This document shows, one piece after another, positions 11,791 to 26,900 of a stretch of DNA of 64,000 nt (position 1 is its first letter; each line of letters opens with the position of its first letter). Below the pieces are notes generated by a model, which did not search any database, was not told the origin of the DNA, and saw nothing but the letters and a program-made list of their open reading frames with translations. The DNA is from Kryptolebias marmoratus. Taxonomy: Eukaryota; Chordata; Actinopteri; Cyprinodontiformes; Rivulidae. The translations under genes were made by a program, and so were the position numbers. The DNA is taken from the NCBI RefSeq assembly GCF_001649575.2, contig NC_051443.1, positions 14,718,810 to 14,782,809 of the forward strand. Reading direction: 5' to 3'.

Positions 11791-14700
11791 ATAAAAACTA
11801 CATATTAGCAACCTTGGGTGTGCATACCTTTCTCCAGAGATGAGATTTTGGCTGTGATGTTTGTGAAAAGCTAATCAGACTTACCAAACACATAAAAAAA
11901 GGATACTACTGAAATATTTTTACAGATATTGAGCTAAAATTTAGTGTGCTAGCAGCTGACATTTATCTCCAACACCTACTCTGAGCGCTAACAGATTGTG
12001 CAAGATCTTTGTTTAAAACTTTGGCGTGCAAAACGGCAATGCTTATTCTCTTAATGAATGCTATTTTCATTGCTATAAACATTTTTTAATCATTTATTCC
12101 AGTTTGTCTTTGATGTTTAAGACCCTTTAAATGCTTGATGGTCTCATTGTAGAGAGCTAATGATTTTAAAAGGTTTGTTGTGTTAATCTAAACACACCAG
12201 TTGTTTTTTTTACTAAATTGAACATGTGCTTTTTATTTCCTGCAGTTGCATAAAACACACAATCTTGCGTCACAGAGTACTCAGTGTGTAACAGCATTGT
12301 TTGATGCATTTAAAATCAGCCCAATCTTTTGGTAAACCAGTGTGTCAGCCTCTGCAGTGAAAATCATGTGCCACCCTTGTGATCTTTGTGGCTCAACTTA
12401 GGAGGGCGAGTTCCTCAGGTTGGAAACTATTGTAGGAAGTGACATGGAGTAGTTAAAAGAGCAACAAAGTCTGGTGGGGAAGCAGGTGGCTGTGGAAAAG
12501 TATTTCTAACTCAGTACACCTGGCTTTGAGTTCTACATAAAACCACAACTACTGTATATTTTTAGACCCTTTCATGCCTAATTTGGTTTTGTAAAAAGGT
12601 GATGGTTTAGGACAAAACCAGCCATTTCTTTTAACTCAAAGGGGCTCTTCCACCATGCTGGAGAAAGTCTTTTTGACAGGATGCCCAGAAGGCAAACTTA
12701 CATTTCTATTTGTTTCCCCCTTCAAATGAACAGAAATAACCATTAAATTGCTTCAGTTTCCCCACCAAAAAAAAAAAAATCTTTTTAAAAGATCAAGCTG
12801 TATTGGCTTCACAATTTCATGCTTCATAATCTGTTTTAACCACCATCTGGAACTGATAGACACGTACTGATTTTCAGTGTGTGTGTGCCGTATGAACACA
12901 GAGCCTCTTTATTTCAGTACTGGGTGGGTAGTTTCCTTGTTGATTCAAGTGCCAAGCTGATCAATATGTATTTAAAGAGCTGAAATCTCTTTCTAATGTC
13001 TGTGTGAGAGTAAGAGTGATGCGGTGAGACGATCCTCACCGTATCTGGACAGCAAATGATTTCTTTTTTCTTGCTAAGATGTGACAAGAAGCAGAATTTA
13101 GCAGCCAAAGAAAACACCTTGACAGATTATTTTAATATCATATCCGACGCTATTACTGCAACATATCAAGCAGTCAAACTCGAGGCACTTAATAATCTTT
13201 TCACAGATGCTGTTGGGAGTTAAAGTTACAGCTGTGAGTGAACTCTCCCTCATGTCCAGACACCTCCATTTGTTAAAGAGTAAGAATGAAATCCTAAAGC
13301 TGTGTCATAAATGTCACCACAAGACGATTCAAAAACCTTTTGTTCTTAGAAGTTCGGCTTAGTGCGGAACCACAGTGTGCCTTCATTTTTTTTATGAAAC
13401 CATTATTATGCCTCCTTCATACTGCACAGCATTAATATTTTCTGGCAAAATTCACTTCTGAAAAACAAGGTAATCTCCGCTGCCTCTACATGAAGCATAT
13501 GTGGTGCAAAGCTACATCAATCTTAAATGATTGGAAGCAGCCACTGTGCACTGAATCTCTTAATGCCTCAGTCTGCTTTGGCTGCACACAGTTAGCATGA
13601 AACTTGTTAAATTAGTCTGTCTATTCACCAATTAACTCTGAGATGATTAATTGTGTTTTGCTAGTGCTCTTTCAGTGTACAGGGGAAAAAAAACCCTAAA
13701 CACATAAGTCAATATATAAGACACTCTATGCCCAGTTAACTGATGATGCCTGGAATATAATACATCACCTGAGAGAATATGTATTACTTAAAAATATATT
13801 TATTTTTGTGCTTAAAGCTGTTTTTTAAAAAATATATTTAAAAGGCGTATAATTATGATGAACTGAAGCAAAGTTTTTGAAATAGCTAAATACAAGCGGC
13901 AGACTACAGGCGTAAAGTGAGGCGAACAATGCAGCTGTTGCCGTTCCTGCTGGCCTCCGACAACGATGAGTCGACGGACAAATGGCTCCCAGAGGTGTAA
14001 ACAGAGCTAGTGTGAAGACAGGCTGTCTCCAGGCCAGCTATCACATCCTCAGTTCCTGTCCTGCAAAAACTGGAAGCACGACTTGGCTCAAAGATGCACA
14101 ACCCCCCCTCCCCAAAAGAAAAAAAAAAAGTTTTAAGCTATTAAACTGACAAGACTAATCAGCGTTTTGGATAGAATTTCAGGACTAAGAAGATGGAGGT
14201 GACATGGTCAGGAAGCCTGTGTGCTGTATGGAGTGTGTTATGCGTAGTATGCAGGGGTGAGAGGCCAGGGGACAGTTTATGCCCCTGCAGAGCACTGATA
14301 AGAGTTTGTTTACCTTCCTGTGGATGGTCAGGCCTCAATCTACAGTCGCGGAAACGCCGGGACAATAGGTGTGTGTGTGTGTAGTTGGAGTCAAGAGAGA
14401 AACTTGAGCCAGCCTTGAAGCTCTCCTTTCCCTCTTTGACTAAGTCCGATAGGACTGCTTTCCCTCCCTCTCCCTTCCTCATCAGGACTCTGTCGCCCGA
14501 CTCTGGACACAAACAGTTTACTCTATCCCGAGGGACCATGGGAGACAGTTGGTCTTAACATTGTTTGCTATCTGGGTTTCCCCTCATTTTTTCTTCCCTC
14601 TCCTTCCTAATGAAAAGCTGCCATGCCATCCTTTTTGAAACTTTTTCTAAACTCTTGGCAACTAGTGGACACTCTTTTCCCGTTGTGAATCACAAGGAGG

Positions 14701-17700
14701 CAGAGCATGAAAAATTGGGCCTGCTTGCTTTTGCCAAGGTGAGTAAAGCTCACCTATCTGGTCACAGAGTTGTAAAAAGTCAAACGGATGAATGTAAATC
14801 GACACTCAGGGCAGCAGTGTTACACTCAGTCAGACCTTAGGGATTGTCAACAAGCACCGTCCAAAAAACAGGGTGGATCTAACAAATTACATACATTTTT
14901 TAAAGTTAATCAATAAAATGCTTTTTGTATTATTTGTGTACAGTAGGGATCTAAAATGTTACATTAAGCAAATCTTAAATCCTGAGAACCTATTTTTAAT
15001 TTTGAGAATAACTTAAAGAAATGCCATTTTTCTCTTCATTGCGTGACTTGATATCTTTACTCCTTTTATAGTTTTGATCCCTTTTTTACCACAGTTCATT
15101 CTTAAATTTAGCTGAAGTTCGCTGACTGATAAGTTGCTGACACTTGCAAAAAGACTTTAGTTTTATTTTTAACTACTGCGTTTGTAGTGGGATTAACTGT
15201 AAATCAAGTAAATAAAAAAAGAAGAATTTTCTTAACCTGCTACTCACAAGAGGAGAATGTGTGGAGGTGAAGAACTTAAAACATGGAGCATAATTCAGGG
15301 AAACAGGTAGGCTGAGGATATCCAGTAGTTTGAATAAACAGCAGAGGTTGGCAGGAGACATACATGAACAATACGTGAGAAGGCACGAACTGGAGAAAAC
15401 AACACACAAAAGGAGCTGGCAATGACTGAAAAGAAACCAGGAGCTTATATACACTGAGGGAGGAATGGCAAAACAAGAACATGTGCACTAATTGACAAAC
15501 GAGGACCAGCTGTGAGAGGAGAGCAGAACACAAAACTAAAAAACCAACAAAAACATAACAAAAATCCACAAACCTGCTTTAAACCTGCAAACTATGACAT
15601 TTCTATTATTAGGCTTCTGAGTACTTTAATGAGATAACACAACAATCATTTATTTCTTTAGATCCAGTGTAATTGTGTGTGTTAATTGTGCTACCATCCA
15701 GGTACCGTCTTGTTTTATTGTGGGTTGTAAACCAAAAGTAAAGCCTGTGATAATTCCCAATTTATCTCAGCTAATTCCACTCTAAATTCATTAACTATAA
15801 AATTTTGCATTTTATTCATAGCAAGTATTCATAGCAACATGTTGCCACTTCATACACACCTTTTGTTGTCTTTTTTTGCATTCACAAACCTAACATTAGA
15901 GCTGTAGTATTTTCTCTGATATAACACGTTTTATCGAGCAAAGTTTCAAATGACAAAGATGAACATATTTTTTTCTGTTTAATGATAAATCACCCAAAGT
16001 GAAGCCCATTCACCGCTATTGGCTTGTTCAACTAAAGTAAACTCTTAATAATTATTTAGGTCCTTCCTGGAATTTCAAACCTCACATAGGAGATTCAGGT
16101 TGGCATCCTGAACTAATTATGTCTTTGAAAAGTGTATTTAATGTTAAAAACAATAAAGATAAACTTACATGCTTTAATAGATACATTTTAAATGAGGGTA
16201 ATGTAACAATCATGGGATAGTGTGAATATCCTGAACTGAGATTAGGACTGAATTTTAATTTTGTTGGTCACCTCTTCAAACATCTGTGTGCCCGTCAGAC
16301 TGACAAAGTATGACAGTATAAAACACAGCCTCTTGAAGAAAACATAACAAAGCAAGCTAACATTCCTTGTGGTAATGTGCACAACTGAACAAAAACAAGA
16401 ACAGATGCCTTTGTGGAACTGGTTCATTTGTGGAACCAGTCTTCGTTGTCTTTAAGAAATTTGCTCGGGGTAAAAAAAAACACAAATCAAGTAGGTATTA
16501 GACACATACAGAAATCAATTACATTTTTCATAGTTATTTATGGCTTCATGGTGTCCCTAACTTGTGCATCAAGTGTTATTTATTGCTACCAGAAATGTGC
16601 TTTTTCAACAAATTGATTATCATCAATTATGTCTGCACACTTGCTTCATAATTTTACAAAATCTTTATACATTTTTCTTAGTTTGTCTTCAGTCAATATG
16701 TTGCTTATATCTAATAAAAGGAAAGTTGACTAAGGACTTCTTAGGATCTAATCTTTTTCTATGAATTGAGCCAGTTTCTGTCCTCCCTAATGTTTTTTTT
16801 ATTCACATTTACCCACAATACTTAACATCTAAATGGAAATCACTGACATCCATAAACACATCTTCTCATGGAATGGGAAATGAAGGGGACTGATATAAGT
16901 AGATAAAGAGGACAGGGGGATGGAATGGCTCTTCTATACCTCATTTACCAGCAAACCGCTTAGCAAAGCCATTGGCATTTCCGGGGTCAAGGGAGCAAAA
17001 TGAATGTTCTTTATATCTTATGGTAACTCGTAAAAAAGGGAGACTAGTGACACAGGCGTCTACTTACACAGGCATTCACACACAAACACACATGCACGCT
17101 GTTACACAGCCTGCGTGATTTATACGAAGACCTCGGGTGCCAGTCACGGGCCGTTGACTCTGTCACAGCAGAACAAGAAAGAAATAACTTAATGGATGTG
17201 GATATTGAGCAATAGACATTAACACGGAGGGCCAGAATAACAGGAAGTCAACCTTGACCTCTGTGACGGGAAGGGGAGAGAAGACGGCGAACAGAACGGA
17301 TGGTTTCTCAATCTTAATTAGCAAGAAAACTGGCATTCAGAGCAAGAGAGTACAGTTTCTTAAAAGATGCAGACCTCTTCAATCAACATGACTTTAACTT
17401 GACCCACACAAACAGGGTCAACGTGTAAAACAGAGTTAAACTAAAAAATTGTCACAATTAGTGTGTAAGAGATTTGTTTATGATAACAAAACTCTAAAAA
17501 GAAGATATATATTGTCTAATTAAAAGCAGCTCCATGTTCAGTGCTTTTATTATGAGTCATCAATGTTAAGAACAAATAACTAAATAAAAATCCAAAATAC
17601 CATCCTGGTTCCATTGCTTGGTTAACAAATTAATTTTTTTTTTCTTTAAATGCCAGGAAAAACAGCTTCTTATATAACAACTTCCATCTTCTTTTATTTT

Positions 17701-20700
17701 ACTGTTCATTGCAGTTATTGCTTTTCTATCCAATTAAATCTCAATCTCCACCCTCCCCGTTCTGATAGTTATGATGTAGCCTTAACCAAGGTCTTTTATC
17801 CGTGCTTCTTTTAAATAGCAGGCATTCGATTAGCATTCCAGTCTTTTGAAGCTAGCGTTAACCAATTTATTTTTTCCTGCTTTTCAACACATCATTTCTT
17901 TCTGATGGATAGTGGCCATCTGGGTAAACAGTCCAAATGCATCATAAGAGCCAGGGAAGCTGTATGCCAAGCTGCTTATTAAATTAGCTGTTTCTGTGAT
18001 GGTTATGGACTACAACACCAGTGGTTTTGGGGTGATTGAGGCCTGCTTTGAGAGTAAATTGCTGATATTTTTTAGGTGCATGACAGTTCAGACTGAAAGC
18101 TTAAAAACTCAGCCCTAAAGATTTGATTAATACAAGTTTGTGATGATGGTTAAATTTAGGCTTTTGAAAAAATTAGCTATAATTGCTATGACTGTAATGC
18201 TACTTAGAGTAACACCCTAAATAGCATAGCTTGAATGATTTGAAATTGGGTTTTGTGGATGTGTTATCAGCGGTCAGAATCTTGCCTGCAGTAGACCGCA
18301 GTCTGAACAATTTGCATTTAATCAAGCACTTGGGTTGAACAAGATACAGCAAACGAAACATACCTGACAGAAACCTCTTTTTTTATGCCTGACTAACCTT
18401 AGCCAGATATGGTTGACTCTATTCCTGTTTTTAACGGCAATTTACAGTGCACATTCTGGCAACTCCTAATGAAACAATATTATTAATATTCCTGCAGTTG
18501 TTTGTCTAATTTCCTTGAGCCTAATTCCGACACTTAACTTTATTAAAGACAGGCATTTGAGTAAGTTTGTAGTTATTTACATTGAAGACAATGGCTTTGG
18601 TTCGTTACATTATTTGTTCCATGTTGCGAAACAGTAGCATACCCTCTCAGAGCAACTATCTGATGTAGAAGTAATAATAATATAGTGCCTCAAGGAAACA
18701 ATATTTTATTGATTTTTACTCTACCTTACTTTCCATAAGGTAATTATTCTGTATTAATAACATGTACTGTTTTGCTACACATTTCACATAAAACATTATT
18801 AATTATGAACTAAAAACCAACGTGGTTCTCAGTGTAAAAAAATCTTAAGCTTCTTCATGATTGAGTATATAATCCCAAAGTGACTGCAGTGTAAAAAGTT
18901 AAAGTCTACATGTTGCTTTAAAATAGCAGAAATTCACTTTGAAATAGCTAGCCACTAGCTTGACTTTTCTAACAGAACTTCTCTCTGATTCTTCAAATGG
19001 AAGTTGTTCAGACTGCTGTCTACTGCAGGTAAAATATCGTCTGCTGATACCAGCTCCACAGAATCCCACTTCAAGAAATCCAAACTATCCCTTTAATTCG
19101 CTATCTTGTCTGACTCGGGACAGTTTTTCCTGACTGAGCTTAAAAAAAACACCAGGCCTTTTCTACTTTACCCTTCCTGAAATGCTTTTAAGGGAAGAAA
19201 AACTTTACTGGAGAATATTCTGTCCCCGGCAACCTCAGACAGGTTAGAGCGCACTCGCCTACTCCATCTAATTTAACACAATGGAACACACACACATATC
19301 GCCCAGGTCAAACACCAAGCATTTATAACCAACCTCACCCATGACCGCCCAGCCTCAGCCTGATTAATTCAGCCTCCTGAGACATGGATCCCCAGGTTAA
19401 ACAGCAGCCTTATTGCCAAGAGCTGAGTGAGCAGGCCTGATGGATGAGTGCAGCCCAGAGTCCTGACATGGCTGATAAACGTGGAGCGGCTGATCTGTTT
19501 TTAAACAATGTAGTCCTACCCACACATTTAACATCCATACTCTGAAACCAGGGAAAAGCTTTCAGAATGATTAATAACAAATATGGCCCCTTGCAGACAA
19601 GGGATCCGGAACACTGCAGGGTTTATCCATCTGTTAAGCTATGGCTTTTTGGCTTCCACACACACACGTTTTCAGTCATTTGCCATGTCGAATATGACAA
19701 GATTGCTGCTAATTGACTGAAAATCTTTTATTCCTTTGCATTTGACACATTTGACAAGCGAACACAGGCGGTTCTGTATTTACGTTGGTGACAAAAATAT
19801 TCATCCAGCTTTCGATAAAATGCTGACGCTGTGTAACGATTTGCATCTGATTTCTTGCAGCCTCAAGTCAGACATGTAAACCAGCGGCGGTAGGGGACAG
19901 CAAATCGATGTACGTGAGTGAGATGCTAACTGGCTGCTGGACCAATTTCGTCAGAGAAGACAAGGTGGAGGTCCACATCTTTAAGATGGTGTGGAGCACT
20001 GAGGTAAGCATGTCAATGTGGGACAAAAATGAGATGCTAAACGGGCAAATGTGGACAAGCGAACCATTTGCTTGATGAGAAGACAATGTAAATACACTTT
20101 TCCAATATATTAATGGAAAAAATACTTCTATTTAGGCTTATTTAATCTGCGTAATAGCAACAAAATTCATCCAGCAGATGAAACTACATTAGGAAATCAG
20201 GTAAACTACAAGTTTTTATCCAAATTTAAACATTTGGTGCCGCTTCTATCTGTAAAACCCATTCGACTCCAAAAAGCTATTGTGAGACTCGGGCTCGCTA
20301 TCTTTTGCACATAAATCATATTTTTAAGCTGACAGGATTGTATGTAAAGTCCACTCATGCAGAATAGACAGAATAGCGTATCACACCTTTTTGTTAATGT
20401 AATATGTCATTCAGTGTGACAAACACAGGTAAACTGTTTTGATCCCGTGGCTGAATTTTATTCTACTCATATTTACAGTCTTGTCTGAGTCTATGTAATG
20501 ATGCGCATCATTAAATTTAAGTAAGGCCAACCGTAGAAGCTGGTAAAATATATTTTGGAGCTGGAAAGGGCAGCCAGCTCAGGTTAAAAATGTGGTCAAC
20601 AATGTTTCAGACAGTGTGTTAATTAAATAAAGAAACAAACAAACAAAAACAAAAACAACAACAAAAAACTATTTAACACTTTAAGCATGCAGACTTATTA

Positions 20701-23700
20701 ATAAGAGGTAATGACCAAAATGATCTCTCTGCAGACGGAAAAAGGTAAAAACAAACAGTCAGGAGTACTAATTGCAAACAAGTACTAGATAATAAAGCTT
20801 ATAAATTACATATTAAGTCACAAAATGTAACACTATACAATACAACCTATAAATAATTACCCACTCAGCCAACCTCCCACCACATACATTATGTTTTAAT
20901 GCAAACCCACCCACTCTTCATTTCCCTTGCTGTCTAGATAAAACCTTTATATAACTCAGTTCTTCAAATTCAGTATTTTGCATCACGGAAAAAGAATACA
21001 CATTTGCAAAGCATCAGAAAGTTTATTAATTTTCTTGATGGCCTTAAATAAAAAAAGCAGAATGCACATTATCAGGGCCTTTTATATTTCCCTTGCTACT
21101 GCAGCTTTGATCTTTAGTGCTTCATAATGCTGAAAATGCAATCTTGTGAGTTACTTGAAACACCACTGAAATTTCTTGTAATTTAAGTACAAAGTTCAAC
21201 ATATTTTGCATAGATCGCAGCATTAATATTGGGGATTACTTCTTATTCAACACATTCATTCCATTAGATAAACACATCAACATAAAAAAGCTTAAGAATT
21301 CAAAGAGCTGGATATCTTTGAATCAGTGGTTCTCAAACTTTCAGGTCCTGAGATTCGCAACCCTGACTTTTTGCTGATTTAAGTGTCCAGAATAATAACC
21401 TGAGGATTGTAATGAGAACTCAAACAGTTTTGGCAATCATTAATCTGTTTTTATCCATTATTGATTGTGATGTTTTTAGTATTTACAACTGCTGCAATGG
21501 AAATAGTGAAAAACCAAAACAAAAACTAATTTAATTTCTAGAGATTATTTCAAAGAGTTCTATGAACAGTCATTGCTCAGTTAGATCACTGCTACCTTGC
21601 AGCAAGAAGATCTTGGGTTCAGATCTTGACTGGGGCCTTTCTTCAGGTGTTTCCTCTCACGTCCAAAAACATGCAGGCTAGGTTAATTCATCCATCCATC
21701 CATTCTCTTTACCCGCTTCTCCATTCTGGGTCGCGGGGAGCTGGTGCCTGTCTCCAGCAGTCACTGTGCGATACGCGGGGGACATCCTGGACAGGTCGCA
21801 AGTCCATCGCAGGGCATGTTAGCTTAATTGATGATTCTAAATCGATTCTTGGTCTGAGTGGTTGTCTGTCTCTATGTCATCCTGTGATGGACCTGCAACA
21901 TGTACAAGGTGTGCCTCGCTTCTGACCTCAAGGCACTGGTTCTCCGTGACCCTGCACAGGATCAAGCCTATATGGAAATTGCCATTTTTGGGAACTGCTG
22001 TTTTAGATGGTCAATCCATTGCATCCAAGTGTAAACACCTAAAGATTAACTTGCCTTAATTTTATTAATTTACATGAATATTATCCCAGATGCTGAGTTT
22101 ATTATTTGTCACAAAGATTGGAAACAAAATACTACTGGCCCCAACAAAGCCGTTTTTTTAATTACATTTCCCCACAGAAGAACAGTTGTGCAATGCCTAA
22201 AAAAGAAGATGGCTGATTTTGTTCCCTCATGTTGCCGTGGCTTTGAGGGTAGCAGAATGAAAGATTATTTAGTATTTCTTAGTTGTTGGTCAAACCTGTT
22301 TTCCCAATACAGAGACTCAGTATATCAAGACAGATGGACTGCTAATGCTCTGTTGAATGTACAGGCTCAGTTGAATTAAGGACAGATTGCAGAGTCATGT
22401 GATGTGCAGAGATGGTAAACTCGACACCAATAGTTGGACACCAGCCAAGTGAAGACAACATGTTATAAAGCTCTAATAGGAGATTAGTGTGTTTGTCTTT
22501 AATAATGTGTCAAACAGCTGCAGGTAAAGAACACAGAGAGGAGACCAGATGAAAAACCAGTAGATGAGAAATTTGTTTTTCTTTTCTTTTTTTTCTCCTC
22601 TTCATTTTTTTTTTTACTTTTACATTTGACGATATCTGAGGTAGCATGAACTAACCCGGATGCTGAAACAAGCTCCAAAACTCTGTTCCCACACTAGAAA
22701 GTCCAAATGCATGCAAACACTCTCCACTTCCAGCTTTATCAACTAGATAGCAAAAACATATAACAGACACCAGGAATGACAGGGGCTTTTTTTTTGCCCC
22801 GGCATTATTCATGCTTCTAAAGCTGATAGTTCTGGGAAATTTGACTTGCTTTTTAAGGCTTTGTTTTTCAGCTAAAATCGCAAGCGCTCTCAACACTGAT
22901 ACTGTATGGGGTCATTTTGATTTTCAACCTACTCCTTCGGGAATGACATTGAAAACTTACTTCAGAAAACTTTTAATCTATGAGCGGTTATTGCTCAGCT
23001 AGACCACATTTTTCACTGCCTCACATTGTCGGTCAGCTCACATTACTCATTTCTTTATCAACCCGCTCTCTTAAGTTGTTCGCTGTTTTCTTGTTTGTTC
23101 TCTCTGTAAAACTTACACATAACTTTTGTTCAGCAGCTGTTTTCATTATTACCTCTTCTTTTACTTAAGCTCTATGTTTTAGTTTTTCCTCTTTTTCTTC
23201 TCAAGTAGGGACACAGATGTACTCTTATGCCCGTGACATTAGATGTTGTGACACGATGCAGTTTTGACATTAATAAGCACTTTCAAGGCCCTCTGCTTTA
23301 GCTGTTTTTGGGTAACCTTTAAAAATTCTGTAATTTTTCCCTCTAAAGCACAACCCTTAGCAAAGAGCTAGGCATGCTTTGCATGGCACACAAGGACACT
23401 TTATTGATGCACAATTTTGTATGAGGTGTATTTCCCAACTTAGTAATGTTCGAAGAAAGGCTGCCAACATTTTGCAAGATCATTGCATTTGCCTCAGACA
23501 GTGGGTTACAGGCTTAAAAGTTGCTGAACTCTTGCATCAAGTCTTTAGTTCTCAGTTGAATTTATAAACTGCAAATTCATGGACAAGCAAAAAAAAAAAT
23601 GCAAAAGATTCAGGCAAATTAGTAAAGAATTAGTCCTCAAAAATATTTCAGTGCCTAATTTCAGAAAAAGATGCTATGCATTAGAAAATACCTCTTTAAA

Positions 23701-23883
23701 AAAAAACAAAACAGTTTGCTGTTCAACTCAGCAAGGGGGTTTGAGTGAGTCCACATGAGGAATTGTGATGCAACTGGTGAAGTTACCATGCTGTGTTCTT
23801 TTGTGGGTTTGGAACTGGATGTTTTATCACATCTAATGAAAAAAAGTGGACATAGGATGTTCCAACAAAAACCTCTTATCTTT

Positions 23884-23929
<46 letters not shown>

Positions 23930-26900
23930 GCAAATACAGAGAGGAGAGGGAATGAACTGTCCAGTCAAGAGGAAAGTTTGCTCTTTCTTCACCTTTCTTT
24001 GTCCTTTAAAGTTTCTTATCACCTTCTTCCCCATCCCTTTATTTTCATACTGATTTACAATCCACCAGGGGCATTTGGCTCACACTGCTTGACCACACTG
24101 TGAATTATAGCAGGAGCATCAAGGGGCTGCACAAGCCAGCAGAATTCATTTGGAGGGCCTTCTTGTGCAAGACCCCATTGATGTCTCACACTGACTTGGG
24201 TATTGCCAGGGGTCCTGGCACGGGGCCAAGACACGACCAGTGGAGCCAATTCAACTTACAAGAGAGAGCCAAAAGAATAACTGGAAACTGCATCAGCAAA
24301 GGCCCTACAAAAAGAAGAAAAAAAAAAGAATTAGAGAAACACAATTGGATCTTGAAAGCGTTGGAACAAAACTAACAGAAGGTGAGCGATCAGGGTCAGA
24401 GTTCAAATACAAAGTCCCAAAAGCAGGCAGCGAAACAATGAAGCTCGTCAGACAGAAGTGTTTAAGAAAAACACTACCGAGGTGTCTCTGTAGGAGGCAC
24501 AATGAGCTCAGCAGGAAATGCCATTCATTCATTTGCTGCATGCAGATGCTACATGACTGAAGTAAAACCTTGGAGGTATTTCTTGGCAGGTGCTGTGTTA
24601 CTCCTGGGTTCAGACTCGTGTTTTAATAACAGCTGAGCTGTTCTTTTCTGTTGGGGAATCAATCTATCTTCTTTGGGCATAATAAATATACTGCACAAAG
24701 GACAGAACGCGAGGGCTGGTTACCTCTGACTCTTTATGCCATGCTGTATCTCATACACTATGCATGGATAGGTGTAGGCACAAGAGAACATACATCAAAT
24801 ATACATCAGCATGTATTATTTTATGGTCATCTCTTCCAGTGCCTTGAGTTACATGCAAAATATTGTGATGTAATCTGCCAAACCATTATTTTTCAGCACC
24901 CTTCTTTCATTAAAAAAATATATATATTTCACACATTTTTTAAAACGGTGCTTTATTTTAACACCGGGTTTCACAGGAAGAAACCCAATTAATTAATTTT
25001 GGATTGGGTTCATTGTCCCGTCAAACGCAATGCCAAAAATGAGTGTAAATATTATGATGACAGACAAACCTCAAGACATCATATCCCTTCCTGATTTTTA
25101 ATGAGAGTGCTTTTTATGTCAAAAACATGGAACAGTGCGTACATGCCAGTTTAATAAGTGACCCAGACCACCAGCAAACACTGATATGTGCGCAGTTGGG
25201 CTTGCTGTGCACCCGTTAATCTTTTTTTTTTTACTTTTTCAAAAGGGCTAAACCCATTTATGAGGTGCAGTCATTATACAAGACCCACATTGCACATGAT
25301 GCTGCTGGTGTGTTTCTATATGTGCGTGTGTGAATGCACATCCCCCTGTCCATTACACTCGGCATACAAACATCTCTTCCAAATGCATCTGTGTTTGGCT
25401 CATTGACAGTTTGTCTTCGGTCTCCTTAGACCTAATTTGCTCCGTATGTTCCTGAACATCTCCATCGCTCAGGCTCGAGCTCATAACAATTCTCCTGGAT
25501 CCTGTTCTGGCAATCTCAGGTAGCAAGTAAATGAAGTTAATTTTAGAGATTCACACTGTGTCCTCAGCATGCTCACTGTCTGCACAACAGGCTGGGTCCT
25601 TCAGTAAATGTGCTTCTATAAATTGAAGCTTTTGGTGTTAAAATGCATCGCAGATGGATGGAAGCAGAAATGTAAATTTATGAAACTTAATCTCCCTCTT
25701 ATGAAAGCCTCACTCTGGGGAGATGTTTTCAAAGTTGTTTTCCTCCTTTTTCTTGACAATCTATTGTTGCTAAGACCCCCTTTACACAGGATGACGACAG
25801 AACTACAAGGTAAAAAAAAAAAATTCACCCAGAGAGGTCTTCAGGCGCATATTAAGAATGCAGTGAGCACCAAAGTATGCAATAATGGTGTCCACGATAG
25901 TTTTTGAGCATGCACACAACTTTTATAATGAGTTTGTGGTGATTTATTATTGTGGTGGCAGCTTATTGGGGTCCCATAGGGAGCATGGTGGCAGCGGTGG
26001 TAGCATATTCATAATGTGGAACCCTGTGCTCACCAGCAGGGCTTTGTTGTCCAGAATTGGAAGCAGGACTGACCTTGCTGGCCTTATGCCAATGCTGTGA
26101 TTGTAACAAGGTCATGGCAGCAACTTAGTCCAGATGTAATACCCATGGCGGTATAGAGGCATGATCTTCTAGTGTGTAGTTGCATCCTGGTGCAGGTTGA
26201 AAGAGTCATACCAAAGTGCTTGGTGAGGACATAGGAGTGCATCTCAAGAACACAAGAAATAGAAAGGAAAAACCTTTTTTGCCATTGAGAATGTAGCAGC
26301 CTTATGATTGCGTTCAAACTGAAGGAGGTTTTCCAAAGTTGTCGTAATCCAGCCTCGTTGTTCTGATAGGTTGTAGAGCAGAACGGGGTCACTGTAATAA
26401 ATCAATTTTTTACTTTTTTTTTTTAACAAACTAGTTTTCCCCCGACCATTATAGAAACAAGAGTAGATAAAGGCAGAATTTGTTTGGGGTTAAATTATAT
26501 TGGAAATAAATATCTCTGAACTTCAATTTATTATTCCAGCTACACTCACCAACATTTACATCCCATAAAACCCAGGCTTTCCAGCTTGGCCCCACGCACA
26601 TGTGGAGCATAGTAATTAAGGCTGATTCATAGTGTGACTGTGGTGGTGATTAGCAAATCAAAGCACCATTATGTTACAATGGATAAAATATAGTTGATGA
26701 GAAAATACATTGTGTGAAATTAAGGGGTCTATATTCCGAACTGTGTTATTAGATTAACCATATATGAGAAAACTGGTTGAAATGCATAGAATGATAGAAA
26801 AAGACAGAAGATTTCTTCAAATACTTTATCTCATTGTGGTCTTGTTAAAATGACATAACAAAAATGACTAAAAATTACAGCTCACTGCACATCAGGGAAA

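Larger units (their letters stand above)
4926..19860 (+). other. eng: eng intron 1 (about 14.9 kb)
   Basis: GTAAG to TTGCAG. Mostly unique AT-rich DNA. It holds a repeat X copy (11860-12050), the TIR family copies at 8505 and 18236, a repeat of the 15225 type and simple repeats. Locally GC-richer islands at 9330-9500, 13905-14065 and 17080-17290 carry ETS, GATA or FOX-like motifs and are possible enhancers. No further gene is seen. Confidence 0.85.

Noticed and set aside
24055..24560. Overlapping ORFs of 64 to 106 codons in intron 2
   Set aside because: No family motif, no splice context joining the endoglin frame, and low-complexity Lys-rich segments.
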